Below, in pieces: positions 34,961 through 43,581 of a DNA stretch of 64,000 bases (position 1 is its first letter; every line of letters starts with the position of its first letter). Position numbers and translations under genes: made by a program. Source of the stretch: Bradyrhizobium liaoningense (lineage in GTDB: Bacteria; Pseudomonadota; Alphaproteobacteria; Rhizobiales; Xanthobacteraceae); the NCBI RefSeq assembly GCF_018130785.1, contig NZ_JAFCJT010000015.1, positions 1 through 64,000 on the forward strand, in the 5' to 3' direction. Under the pieces are notes generated by a model. The model was not told the DNA's origin. It ran no database searches and saw only the letters and a program-made list of their open reading frames with translations.

Positions 34961-36352
34961 ATGATGCAATCAGTGGCAGGGCCGGCGAAACGTGCTGGAT
35001 TTGTGACCGGCGCAACGATGGTTGCGGCCGCCTTGCTGCTGCCTGTCAGCGCGCACGCGCAGGCGCAGAACGGCCTGTCGAACCTGTTCGGCGGCATTTT
35101 CTCCGGCCCGAATCCGGCGCCCTCGCAAGCCCCGCCCGGCGGCGCGCAGACCGGACCCCAACCTTGGACCGGCGAAGACGGCGCCTCCGGCCATCCGCTG
35201 ATGACGGCCGCCGCGATCCGCGAGGCGGCCTCCAACTTCAACAATTGCGTCGCGGGGATGTGGCCCGATGCCGCACGCCGCAACATCACGCAGGAGAATT
35301 TCCAGCGTTTCACGGCGGGGCTCTCACCCGATCTGCGCATCATGGACCTGATGGACTCGCAGCCGGAGTTCACCAAGTCGATCTGGGACTATCTCGACAT
35401 TCTCGTGAACGACAACCGCCTCGCCAAGGGCCGCGAGGTCCTCGCCAAATACAAGGCGCAGTTCGACGCCACCGAAAAGGCGACCGGCGTCGACCGCTAC
35501 ATCATCGCCTCGATCTGGGGCATCGAGTCCAATTACTCGACGCAGATGGGCGACCGCAGCGTGCTGCAATCGACCGCGACGCTCGCCTGCATCGGCCGCC
35601 GCCAGGCCTATTTCAGGGACGAGTTTCTCTCCGCGCTGGAGATCCTCAACCGCGGCGATCTCAGGCCTGAGCAGATGCGCGGCTCCTGGGCCGGCGCCTT
35701 CGGCCCGACCCAGTTCATGCCGACCGCGTTCAAGCGCTTTGCCGTGGACGGCGATGGCGACGGACGACGCGACGTCGTCGACAATCCCACCGACCTGATC
35801 GCCTCGACCGCCAACAATCTGAAGAAGGACGGCTGGCAGGCCGGCCAGACCTGGGGCTACGAGGTCGTGGTGCCGCAGGGTTTCAACTACATGCTGGCCG
35901 ATCGCGCCAAGGCGATGACGATGGCGCAGTGGGAGAAGCTAGGGCTCAAGCGCCCGACCAGCCAGCCCTTCCCGCATCCGGCGGAGAAAGCCTATCTGCT
36001 GGCCCCGGCCGGCGCGCAGGGCCCGGGCTTCCTGATGCTGCAGAATTACCGGGTCATCATGAAGTACAACCCCGCCGAGGCCTATGCGCTCGCGATCGGC
36101 CATTTCGCCGACCGCCTGCGCGGCGGCCAGCCCTTCGTGCAGCCCTGGCCGCGGCAGGAGCGCGAGCTGTCCCGCACCGAGCGGCTGGAACTCCAGCAGC
36201 TCCTGGCGCAGCGCGGCTTCTACAAGGGCACCCCCGACGGCCAGTTCGGCGGCCAGACCCGGGAAGCCTTACGCAATTTCCAGGCCTCGATCGGGGTCCC
36301 CGCCGACGGATTTGCCTCCTCGGACGTGCTGGATCGCCTCCGCGGGCGGTAA
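34961..36352 (+). CDS. Lytic murein transglycosylase (MltB/SLT_2 type) with C-terminal peptidoglycan-binding domain
   Basis: Periplasmic enzyme of 463 residues. It has a signal peptide (about 1-32), a SLT_2 catalytic domain with the Glu-containing motif SIWGIESNYS (catalytic Glu near residue 187) and MltB-like FGPTQFMP, and a C-terminal PG_binding_1 repeat (about residues 400-460). It cuts peptidoglycan between MurNAc and GlcNAc with 1,6-anhydro formation. ATG 34961 was chosen (an overlapping ATG lies at 34964). Confidence 0.94.
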   Translation: MMQSVAGPAKRAGFVTGATMVAAALLLPVSAHAQAQNGLSNLFGGIFSGPNPAPSQAPPGGAQTGPQPWTGEDGASGHPLMTAAAIREAASNFNNCVAGMWPDAARRNITQENFQRFTAGLSPDLRIMDLMDSQPEFTKSIWDYLDILVNDNRLAKGREVLAKYKAQFDATEKATGVDRYIIASIWGIESNYSTQMGDRSVLQSTATLACIGRRQAYFRDEFLSALEILNRGDLRPEQMRGSWAGAFGPTQFMPTAFKRFAVDGDGDGRRDVVDNPTDLIASTANNLKKDGWQAGQTWGYEVVVPQGFNYMLADRAKAMTMAQWEKLGLKRPTSQPFPHPAEKAYLLAPAGAQGPGFLMLQNYRVIMKYNPAEAYALAIGHFADRLRGGQPFVQPWPRQERELSRTERLELQQLLAQRGFYKGTPDGQFGGQTREALRNFQASIGVPADGFASSDVLDRLRGR

Positions 36353-36397
36353 AATCGCGCCGAAAGTAACCCTGAACAGGGATTTTGCCTGATCGTC

Positions 36398-36427
36398 TTG
36401 ACGGGGGCGGCTGTTCCCCGGTGTATG
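36398..36427 (+). promoter_or_regulatory. Putative promoter of the DUF459 gene
   Basis: TTGACG at 36398-36403 and TGTATG at 36422-36427 are separated by 18 bases. The pair lies about 100 bases before the ATG. Pattern match only. Confidence 0.35.
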
Positions 36428-36523
36428 GCAGAAGAATCTGCAAAGAGAATATGCCCGTTTGGCGCCTGATTCCGTTATTATATCGAGCCTGTCCCGATCC
36501 CTATTGCACGTGCCTGAGATCGC

Positions 36524-38209
36524 ATGTCGAAGCCAAAGTCTTTCTTCAAGGCGCTGACCGAGACCGGCCCGTTGATCGCGCTGGGGACGGCGCTTGCGAT
36601 CCTGGTCTCCGTCGCGGGACCCGCCTCGGCGCAGTTCTTCAATTTCCCCGGCTTCGGCGGTCCGCCGCAACGCTCGGCCCCGCCGCCGCGCCAGGGTGGC
36701 GGCGGATGGTTCGGCGGCGACTTCTTCCAGCCGTTCCAGCAGCAACAGCCGCAAGCGCCGCGCCAGGATTTTTCGCGCGCGCCGGCACCTAGCAAGCGCG
36801 ACACCACGCCCGACAAGAACGTGCTCGTCATCGGTGACGCCATGGCCGACTGGCTCGCCTACGGCCTAGAAGACGCCTACACCGAGCAGCCCGACATGGG
36901 CGTGATCCGCAAGCACAAGACCACGTCCGGCCTGATCAAGTACCAGCCGAAGGGTGAGCCCGCGGACTGGGCGGCGGCTGCGAAGGGTATCCTCGATACC
37001 GAGAAGCCCGAAATCATCGTCGTCATGCTCGGCCTCAACGACCGCATCTCGATCCGCGAGGCCGCGCCCGACAAGGCCTCGGACAAGGACAAGAAGAACG
37101 ACAAGGGCGCGCGCGGCAAACCGCCTGCGAAGCCCGGCGATGCTAAGCCCGACACCGCCGCCAAGCCGGACGACAAGCCGGCCGACGCCGACCTGCCGCA
37201 GGACGATGCCGACAACGCCGATGCGCCGGCGGCCGCGGCGCCCGAGAAGACCGCACGCAATCCGAACGGCCTCTACGAATTCCGCGACGAGCGCTGGGTC
37301 GAGCTCTACGGCAAGAAGATCGAGGAGCTGGCTAACGTCCTCAAGAGCAAGGGCGTGCCGGTGCTCTGGGTCGGCCTGCCCGCGATCCGCGGTCCGAAAG
37401 GCACGGCGGACATGCTGTTCCTGGATTCGCTCTATCGCGAAGGCGCGGCCAAGGCCGGCATTACCTATGTCGATGTCTGGGACGGCTTTGTCGACGAAGC
37501 CGGCCGCTTCCTCCAGAAGGGCCCGGACTTCGAAGGCCAGATCCGCCAGCTCCGCAGCTATGACGGCGTCTATTTCACAAAGGCCGGCGCACGCAAGCTC
37601 GCCCACTATGTCGAGCGCGAGATCACGCGCCTGCTCGCCGGACGCTCCGGCCCAATTGCGCTGCCGAGCGAACCAGCGACCCCCGACACCAGCGCCGAGC
37701 CTGGCAAGCCGGCGCCGCGGCCGCTGGCGGGACCGATCGTGCCGCTGGTTGCGGCCTCGATCTCGACCGATCAATTGCTCGGCGGCCCGGGCACACGTCC
37801 CGCCGCCGTCGATGCGCTCGCCGCGAGGACGATGGTGAAGGGTGAGCCGCTGGCCGCGCCCGCCGGCCGCGCCGACGATTATGCCTGGCCGCGCCGCGAA
37901 GTCGGCCGCGAGCAGGCAAAGGGCGATACGCCGATGGCGGCGACGACGCCCGACGGCAGCATTCCCAATGCATCGGGCACGCCGGGAGCAGCCGCGGCGA
38001 TCGCGCCGCCAAAGCCGCCCGCGCCGAAGAAGCCGCCGGTGGTACAGCAGCCGGCCCAGGCAACGCCGTCATTCCGCGATTTCTTCGGCTTCGGCTCTCC
38101 GCAGCCACCGCCGCGTCAATTCGCGCCGGCGCCGCGCAACCCGAATCCCAATCCCGCGATCCTGCGCCCGCCTGGTAACGTCGGGCGATCGGCGGAGATG
38201 TTCCGGTAG
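36524..38209 (+). CDS. DUF459 SGNH-fold protein, predicted catalytically inactive
   Basis: Secreted protein of 561 residues: signal peptide (about 1-36), Gly/Pro/Gln-rich linker (about 38-90), SGNH-like domain (about 100-370) interrupted by a Lys/Asp/Ala-rich low-complexity insert (about 185-250), then a long Pro/Ala-rich tail. The canonical GDS nucleophile is GDA (Ala106), and the D-x-x-H motif is D-G-V-Y (Tyr350), while the GxND segment (GLND) is kept. Two of three catalytic residues are gone, so a binding rather than hydrolase role is likely. Periplasmic localisation and a link to cell-wall polysaccharide are inferred. Confidence 0.9.
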   Translation: MSKPKSFFKALTETGPLIALGTALAILVSVAGPASAQFFNFPGFGGPPQRSAPPPRQGGGGWFGGDFFQPFQQQQPQAPRQDFSRAPAPSKRDTTPDKNVLVIGDAMADWLAYGLEDAYTEQPDMGVIRKHKTTSGLIKYQPKGEPADWAAAAKGILDTEKPEIIVVMLGLNDRISIREAAPDKASDKDKKNDKGARGKPPAKPGDAKPDTAAKPDDKPADADLPQDDADNADAPAAAAPEKTARNPNGLYEFRDERWVELYGKKIEELANVLKSKGVPVLWVGLPAIRGPKGTADMLFLDSLYREGAAKAGITYVDVWDGFVDEAGRFLQKGPDFEGQIRQLRSYDGVYFTKAGARKLAHYVEREITRLLAGRSGPIALPSEPATPDTSAEPGKPAPRPLAGPIVPLVAASISTDQLLGGPGTRPAAVDALAARTMVKGEPLAAPAGRADDYAWPRREVGREQAKGDTPMAATTPDGSIPNASGTPGAAAAIAPPKPPAPKKPPVVQQPAQATPSFRDFFGFGSPQPPPRQFAPAPRNPNPNPAILRPPGNVGRSAEMFR

Positions 38210-38231
38210 TTTTTCACCGATGATTTGAGAT

Positions 38232-38269
38232 GTCATTCCGGGGCGCGCGTAGCGCGAGCCCGGAATGAC
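38232..38269. repeat. Short palindromic repeat, GTCATTCCGGG family (copy 6)
   Basis: Arms GTCATTCCGGGGCGCGCG and CCCGGAATGAC, a short version of the copy at 6788. It lies between the convergent DUF459 and CsbD-like genes. Confidence 0.85.
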
Positions 38270-38278
38270 CGCTCGCTG

Positions 38279-38653
38279 CTAGCGGTAATAGCGCCAGCGC
38301 GGCGGAGGACGACGCGCGGGGCGCGACATCAGGAGCGCGAGTGCGAAACCGATGCCCCCGGCGACGAGCAGCGCGCCGAGCGGGTTGTCCTTCACCTTCT
38401 GCGAAATCGCCTGCGAGCCGTCGCGCAAGGTGTCGCCGGGATTCTGGTAAGCATCCTTGGCGTAGCCAGCCGCGGTCTCGCCGGCGTCGCGCACGGCATC
38501 CTTGGCCTGGCCGTAGAGATTCTGCACGGTGCCGGCGGCTTCGCGCGCCTTGCCCGACGCCTGTGTCTGCGCATCGCCCGCGAGATCACCGACGGCGCCT
38601 TCCGCACGTCCGGCGAATTCCTTGGCCGATCCGACAATCCGATCCTTATCCAT
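38279..38653 (-). CDS. CsbD-family stress protein with C-terminal membrane helix
   Basis: Protein of 124 residues. The N-terminus MDKDRIVGSAKEFAGRAEGAVG is the CsbD-type start. Ala/Gly/Lys-rich amphipathic repeats (KDAYQNPGDTLRDG) follow, and a C-terminal hydrophobic segment (about 91-108, LGALLVAGGIGFALALLM) ends in an Arg-rich tail. Such proteins are commonly induced by stress. The exact role is unknown. A GGAGGAGCATC ribosome binding site precedes the ATG. Confidence 0.85.
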   Translation of the reverse strand: MDKDRIVGSAKEFAGRAEGAVGDLAGDAQTQASGKAREAAGTVQNLYGQAKDAVRDAGETAAGYAKDAYQNPGDTLRDGSQAISQKVKDNPLGALLVAGGIGFALALLMSRPARRPPPRWRYYR

Positions 38654-38725
38654 GATGCTCCTCCTCGGGGGTCAGCCCAAGTAACCGATCAGGAGCAGCG
38701 CAGTTCCACGTCTCTACGAAAGTAC

Positions 38726-38811
38726 GTAGCCGGACGGAGCGCAGCGAAATCCGGGAAAGGGTCGAGGAGGATGCCGCCGTCCCGGATTACGCTTCGCGCC
38801 ATCCGGGCTAC
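38726..38811. repeat. Intergenic palindromic repeat (copy 7)
   Basis: Arms GTAGCCGGACGGAGCGCAGC and CGCCATCCGGGCTAC with inner ATCCGGG / CCCGGAT. It lies between two same-strand genes, the SDR (upstream) and the CsbD-like gene. Confidence 0.75.
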
Positions 38812-39545
38812 AGAATAAGGCCGCCGTCGACGACCAGCGTCTGGCCTATGATGTAGGACGACAGCGGCGAAGCCAGGAACAATGCTGCGCCCGCCATGTC
38901 GGCGGGCGTGCCCAGGCGCCGCAGCGGAATGCGTGACAATGCACCTTCGAGCCGCTTGGGATTGTCGGTGGTCACCTTCGTCATCTTGGTGTCGACGAGG
39001 CCGGGCGCGATACCGTTGACGCGGATGCCATCCTCGGCCCAGGCCTCGCCCAGCGTCCGCGTCAATCCGACTGCGCCGGTCTTCGAGGCGTTGTAGGCGG
39101 GATTGCCCATGGTGGAATGATAGGCCGCGGTCGAGGACACCATGATCAGCGCGCCCCTGGTATCGCGCAGCATGGAATGAAACCGCGTCGCGCAGGCCAT
39201 CAGGCTCATCAGATTGACCTCGACGACCTTGCGGAAGCCGGCCATTTCGAACTCGCCGCGGCGATAGAGCACCGCGCCCTGCGCGAGCACGAGCACATCG
39301 AGACGGTCGAAGGACGGCTTGAACGCTTCCACCGCTCCGGCATTGCCGACATCGAGCTGCGCATAGGAAAGACCCGTGAGATCGGAGCCTTCCTCCGCCG
39401 AATATTCCGTTGCGTGAGCACGCGTGCCGCAAACCGCAACATGCGCGCCCTTGCTGCGAAAGGCTTGCGCGATGCCGTTGCCGATACCGCTTGAACCGCC
39501 GACCACCAGCACCTGCTTGCCTGAGAAATCGAGCTCGTTCGCCAT
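38808..39545 (-). CDS. Short-chain dehydrogenase/reductase (1)
   Basis: SDR of 245 residues. The cofactor motif VVGGSSGIGNGIAQ lies near residues 14-27, and the catalytic YNASK tetrad region and an NG-type Asn segment are present. It oxidises or reduces a hydroxy or keto substrate with NAD(P)(H). ATG 39545 follows AAAGGGGAGG. It diverges from a second SDR 99 bases away, which is followed by a TfdA-like dioxygenase, so the group may be a small catabolic locus. The substrate is unknown. Its 3' end overlaps a palindromic repeat by a few bases. Confidence 0.9.
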   Translation of the reverse strand: MANELDFSGKQVLVVGGSSGIGNGIAQAFRSKGAHVAVCGTRAHATEYSAEEGSDLTGLSYAQLDVGNAGAVEAFKPSFDRLDVLVLAQGAVLYRRGEFEMAGFRKVVEVNLMSLMACATRFHSMLRDTRGALIMVSSTAAYHSTMGNPAYNASKTGAVGLTRTLGEAWAEDGIRVNGIAPGLVDTKMTKVTTDNPKRLEGALSRIPLRRLGTPADMAGAALFLASPLSSYIIGQTLVVDGGLIL

Positions 39546-39644
39546 CGCGGCCTCCCCTTTTGTCTTGCTTGTTTGACCTGTCTGCTGATCGATGCCAGCC
39601 TTGTCAATCTCATAACAAGAAACAAGACGCCGCGAGGAAACAGC

Positions 39645-40424
39645 ATGTCCGACTTCAAGCAGCTCAGCCGGTCCGTGAAGGGCCTGACCGTTCTCGTCAC
39701 GGGTGCCGCCAGCGGCATGGGCCGCGCCACCGCGCGCGTGTTCGCCACCGAGGGTGCAAGCGTCGCCGTCACCGATCATGACGAACAAGGCGCGCATGCA
39801 GTTGCCAAGGAGATCGCGGCGAGCGGCGGTTCAGCGAAGGCGTGGAAGCTCGACGTCGCCGACGGCGGCGAGATCAAGCGCGTGATTGCCGATGTCGCCA
39901 CGCATTTCGGCGGGCTCGATATCGTCGTCAACAATGCCGGCATTTCCGTGCGCGTCGCGATCGACGACGAGACTTATGAAGACGCCTGGGCCAGGGGCAT
40001 CGCGGTGATGCTGACGGCGCATCCACGCATCATCCGCGCCGCACTGCCGCATTTGCGCAAGTCGAAGAGCCCGCGCATCGTCAACATCGCCTCGACCGAG
40101 GCGCTCGGCGCCACCGCATTGCACAGCCCCTATTCGGCGGCGAAGGGCGGCGTGGCGAGCCTCACGCGCTCGCTCGCCGTCGAGCTCGGCCGCGAAGGCA
40201 TCACCGTCAACTGCATCTGCCCGGGCCCGATCCGCACCGCAATCACCGACCGCATCTCCGAGGAGCACAAGACCATCTACGCCAAGCGCCGCACTGCACT
40301 CGGCCGTTACGGCGACCCCGAGGAGGTCGCGCATATGACGCTCAGCCTGTGCCTGCCAGCAGCCTCTTTCCTCACCGGCGCGGTGATCCCGGTCGATGGC
40401 GGTCTCATGGCCCGCAACGCGTGA
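39645..40424 (+). CDS. Short-chain dehydrogenase/reductase (2)
   Basis: SDR of 259 residues with VTGAASGMGRATARVFA near residues 17-33, the NNAG segment, catalytic SPYSAAKGG near residue 163 and a PGPIRT substrate-loop segment. ATG 39645 was chosen at the start of the conserved N-terminus, with a GCGAGGAAAC ribosome binding site. It faces away from the other SDR and toward the dioxygenase gene, and probably shares a transcript with it. The substrate is unknown. Confidence 0.9.
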   Translation: MSDFKQLSRSVKGLTVLVTGAASGMGRATARVFATEGASVAVTDHDEQGAHAVAKEIAASGGSAKAWKLDVADGGEIKRVIADVATHFGGLDIVVNNAGISVRVAIDDETYEDAWARGIAVMLTAHPRIIRAALPHLRKSKSPRIVNIASTEALGATALHSPYSAAKGGVASLTRSLAVELGREGITVNCICPGPIRTAITDRISEEHKTIYAKRRTALGRYGDPEEVAHMTLSLCLPAASFLTGAVIPVDGGLMARNA

Positions 40425-40537
40425 GAGCCATGACGCTTAAGAGATATGCGCGCCGAGCGTTGACAACGCCTGTCGCGGGAGTAGCTTTTTCACCGGCAGA
40501 GCGGACCAACCGCTCGCGGTTCGCGGGAGAAGACGCC

Positions 40538-41425
40538 ATGACGATCGCCATCCGGCAGCTTCAGACACATTTTGTCGGCGAGGTATCCGGCCTCGATCTG
40601 CGAAAGCCTCTCACCGAGGCCGAGGCGCGCGAGGTCGAGGCTGCCATGGACAAATATGCGGTGCTGGTCTTCCACGACCAGGACATCACCGACGAACAGC
40701 AGATGGCCTTCGCACTGAATTTCGGCCAGCGCGAGGACGCGCGCGGCGGCACCGTGACCAAGGAGAAGGACTACCGGCTCCAATCCGGACTGAACGACGT
40801 CTCCAATCTCGGCAAGGATGGCAAGCCGCTGGCGAAGGACAGCCGCGCGCATCTGTTCAATCTCGGCAACTGCCTGTGGCATTCCGACAGCTCGTTTCGC
40901 CCGATCCCCGCAAAATTCTCGCTGCTGTCGGCGCGGGTGGTGAACCCGAAGGGCGGCAACACCGAATTCGCCGACATGCGCGCGGCCTATGACGCGCTCG
41001 ATGACGACACCAAGGCGGAGATCGAGGATCTCGTCTGCGAGCACTCGCTGATGTATTCGCGCGGATCGCTCGGCTTCACCGAATATACCGACGACGAAAA
41101 GCAGATGTTCAAGCCGGTGCTGCAACGCCTGGTGCGCACCCATCCGGTCCATCGCCGCAAGTCGCTGTATCTGTCATCGCATGCCGGCAAGATCGTCAGC
41201 ATGAGCGTCCCCGAAGGTCGGCTGCTGCTGCGCGATCTGAACGAACACGCGACGAACGCAGAGTTCGTCTACGTCCACAAATGGAAGCTGCATGATCTCG
41301 TAATGTGGGACAACCGCCAGACCATGCACCGCGTCCGCCGCTACGACCAGTCCCAGCCCCGCGACATGCGCCGCGCGACGGTGGCGGGGACAGAGCCGAC
41401 GGTGCAGCAGCAGGCGGCTGAGTAA
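40538..41425 (+). CDS. TauD/TfdA-family alpha-ketoglutarate dioxygenase
   Basis: Non-heme Fe(II)/2-oxoglutarate dioxygenase of 295 residues. The facial triad is visible as H115-x-D117 (LWHSDSSFRP) and a distal His at about residue 264 (NRQTMHRV), with an Arg near 282 (MRRATV) for 2-oxoglutarate binding. Family members hydroxylate taurine, alkyl sulfates, 2,4-D and related compounds. ATG 40538 was chosen since the TauD-type N-terminus (RQLQTHFVGEVSGLDLRKPL) begins there. It lies 113 bases after the SDR gene. The substrate is unknown; the context is not a known 2,4-D locus. Confidence 0.9.
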   Translation: MTIAIRQLQTHFVGEVSGLDLRKPLTEAEAREVEAAMDKYAVLVFHDQDITDEQQMAFALNFGQREDARGGTVTKEKDYRLQSGLNDVSNLGKDGKPLAKDSRAHLFNLGNCLWHSDSSFRPIPAKFSLLSARVVNPKGGNTEFADMRAAYDALDDDTKAEIEDLVCEHSLMYSRGSLGFTEYTDDEKQMFKPVLQRLVRTHPVHRRKSLYLSSHAGKIVSMSVPEGRLLLRDLNEHATNAEFVYVHKWKLHDLVMWDNRQTMHRVRRYDQSQPRDMRRATVAGTEPTVQQQAAE

Positions 41426-41448
41426 GGCTGCCGTCGTCACCCAACGTG

Positions 41449-41563
41449 GTCATCGCCCGCGAAGGCGGGCGATCCAGTATTCCAGAGGCCTGTGTTGGAG
41501 GGCTCGCGCTTACTACAGCCGCCGCAGCGTACCGGATGCCCCGGTCAAGCCGGGGCATGACGG
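41449..41563. repeat. Intergenic palindromic repeat (copy 8)
   Basis: Composite of GTCATCGCCCGCGAAGGCGG with CAGTATTCCAGA, and GGATGCCCCGGTCAAGCCGG with GGGGCATGAC. It lies between the convergent dioxygenase and YqgE genes. Confidence 0.8.
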
Positions 41564-41603
41564 CGGAGGGTGACGCACGACGCCGAGGACGACCGTGCGC
41601 CAG

Positions 41604-42248
41604 CTACGCGTGTCCCGCCTCGTTGGAGAGCATGCCGGGATCGATGCCGATCTTGCGCAGAGCGCGACCGTACTTCTCGTCGACATCGTCGCCGAAGATC
41701 AAATCCGAATCCGCATCGCAATGCAGCCAGCCGTTGCTCTGGATTTCGGTCTCGAGCTGGCCCGGCGCCCAGCCGGCATAACCAAGCGCGAGGATGGCGT
41801 GCTTCGGGCCGGAGCCGTTGGCGATCGCCCGCAGGATGTCGACGGTCGCGGTGAGGCAGACGCCGTCGTCGATCCGGAGCGTCGCGTTCTCGATGTAGAA
41901 GTCGCTGGAATGCAGCACGAAGCCGCGGCCGGTATCGACCGGCCCGCCACGCAGCACCTTCATGCTTTCGGCGTTCTCCGGCAGCTTGATGTGCTCGCCC
42001 TTCTTGATGATGCCGAGCTGCTGCAAGAGCTCAGGGAAGTCGATGCTGCCGGCCGGCTGGTTGACGATGATGCCCATCGCCCCCTCGGCCGAATGGGCGC
42101 AGAGATAGATCACCGAGCGCTCGAAGCGCTCATCGCCCATCACGGGCATCGCGATCAGGAGCCGGCCGTCGAGATAACCGGCCGAACTGGGGAGCGCGGG
42201 GCCCGCGCTGCGGGTGCTTTCGCCCGTCCTTTTGCCTGTGGGAGCCAT
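41604..42248 (-). CDS. YqgE/AlgH family protein
   Basis: Protein of 214 residues of the YqgE/AlgH family. Conserved family stretches are GRLLIAMPVMGDERFERSVI, GIIVNQP, LRGGPVDTGRGFVLH and GYAGWAPGQLE. The family fold is known but the biochemical role is not established; AlgH of Pseudomonas affects transcription of alginate genes. The first 20-25 residues are low-complexity and may not be part of the native protein. No further context is available. Confidence 0.93.
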   Translation of the reverse strand: MAPTGKRTGESTRSAGPALPSSAGYLDGRLLIAMPVMGDERFERSVIYLCAHSAEGAMGIIVNQPAGSIDFPELLQQLGIIKKGEHIKLPENAESMKVLRGGPVDTGRGFVLHSSDFYIENATLRIDDGVCLTATVDILRAIANGSGPKHAILALGYAGWAPGQLETEIQSNGWLHCDADSDLIFGDDVDEKYGRALRKIGIDPGMLSNEAGHA

Positions 42249-42390
42249 CGGTGAAGCACTCCGGTTTCAATTCCTATCCTGATGTCGGGCCGCGCCGGTG
42301 TCAAATCAAGGCTTGCCCGGACTCGATTCAAGTGCATCCATCACAAGCAATTCAATGGTTTGCCCCGGGGGGACCCTGTAAAGACGTGCC

Positions 42391-43230
42391 ATGCTGACAA
42401 GAGTTCCCATGCGTGCGGCGATTGGCGTCGCGACAACCCTGCTTGCGTCGTCGGTGACGCTCGCAGCCCACGCCGACGACGCTTCGCCCTGGCAGCGCGA
42501 CGGCCATTCCGCAGTGCGATTGCTCGCGGGATCGCGCAGCGGCGCCGTCCTGCTCGGCGGTATCGCCTTCCAGCTCCAGCAGGGATGGAAGACCTACTGG
42601 CGCATCCCCGGCGATTCCGGCGTTCCGCCGCGGTTCGACTTCTCGAAATCGGACAATGTCGAAGCGGTGACGGTGATGTGGCCGGCGCCACTGAAATTCG
42701 ATGACGGCGCGGGCGGGCATTCGATCGGCTATCACGGCCAGATCGTGCTGCCCCTGCGCATCGTGGCCAAGGCGCCCGACAAGCCGGTGACGCTGCGCGC
42801 CGAGATCAACTACGCGGTGTGCGAGAAGCTCTGCATTCCTGTCGAGGCCAATGTCGAGCTCGGCTTCAACAACGTCGCCTCGACCGAGGACGCCAACCTG
42901 CGTGCCGCGCTCGACACCGTGCCGAAGCCTGCCACGATCGGAGATCCCAATCCGCTGACCATCCGCGACGTCAAACGCGACGGACCCAAGAATGTGTTGG
43001 TCGACGTGGTCGTGCCTGACAGCCGCGACGTCAATCTATACGTGGAAGGGCCGACGCCCGATTGGGCGTTGCCGATTCCGGCACCGGTCGAGCGCAGCCC
43101 GCCCGGCGTGAGGCGATTTTCCTTCGAGCTCGATGGACTGCCGCCGGGCGCCAAGCCCGACGGAGCGGCGCTGAAGTTCACGCTCGTCGCGCCCGAGAAA
43201 TCGTACGAGTTCAATACCAATTTGGAGTGA
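42391..43230 (+). CDS. DsbD N-terminal domain-type periplasmic protein
   Basis: Secreted protein of 279 residues with a signal peptide (about 1-28). It contains the DsbD alpha-domain pattern: an Ig-like beta sandwich followed by YAVCEKLCIP near residue 147, the Cys pair of the periplasmic thiol domain. The membrane and thioredoxin domains of full DsbD are missing, so it may hand electrons to or from a separate partner. The start may be ATG 42391 or the ATG at 42409. Confidence 0.83.
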   Translation: MLTRVPMRAAIGVATTLLASSVTLAAHADDASPWQRDGHSAVRLLAGSRSGAVLLGGIAFQLQQGWKTYWRIPGDSGVPPRFDFSKSDNVEAVTVMWPAPLKFDDGAGGHSIGYHGQIVLPLRIVAKAPDKPVTLRAEINYAVCEKLCIPVEANVELGFNNVASTEDANLRAALDTVPKPATIGDPNPLTIRDVKRDGPKNVLVDVVVPDSRDVNLYVEGPTPDWALPIPAPVERSPPGVRRFSFELDGLPPGAKPDGAALKFTLVAPEKSYEFNTNLE

Positions 43231-43303
43231 GCCGGAGCCGTCGTCTCGGCGAAGGCCTGGATAACGGCGAGCGAGTTGCTCTGCAGGCGCGCCACACTCA
43301 GCT

Positions 43304-43453
43304 GCCGTCCCGGACAAGCGAAGCGCAGATCCGGGACCCATGACCACGGGGAGTGGTTTGGCGAAGGCTCGTGGTACCCGTTTGCTTCACAACTTCTCCC
43401 TGGGGTTATGGTCCCCGCGCCTCGTGCGCAATTGCGCACCAGGCGGGGACGAT
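43304..43453. repeat. Intergenic palindromic repeat (copy 9)
   Basis: Long inverted repeat with GTCCCGGACAAGCGAAGC and GGGACCCATGACC elements, and a later CCCCGCGCCTCGTGCGC / GCGCACCAGGCGGGG pair. It lies between the DsbD-like gene and the flippase gene, both on the plus strand. Confidence 0.75.
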
Positions 43454-43581
43454 AGCGGAGATTGAGGCGGCAGCGTACCCACCCAACCGAATCTTAACGA
43501 ATGGTTGCTAATTCCCGAGGCTACCGCATCAAGCCTGCCGCAGCATGCGGGACGCCCCGGGGACTCTTCGAATTGGCCGTG

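Noticed and set aside
40538..41425. 2,4-D degradation gene tfdA
   Set aside because: The family match is clear, but no other tfd genes are present and substrate specificity cannot be read.
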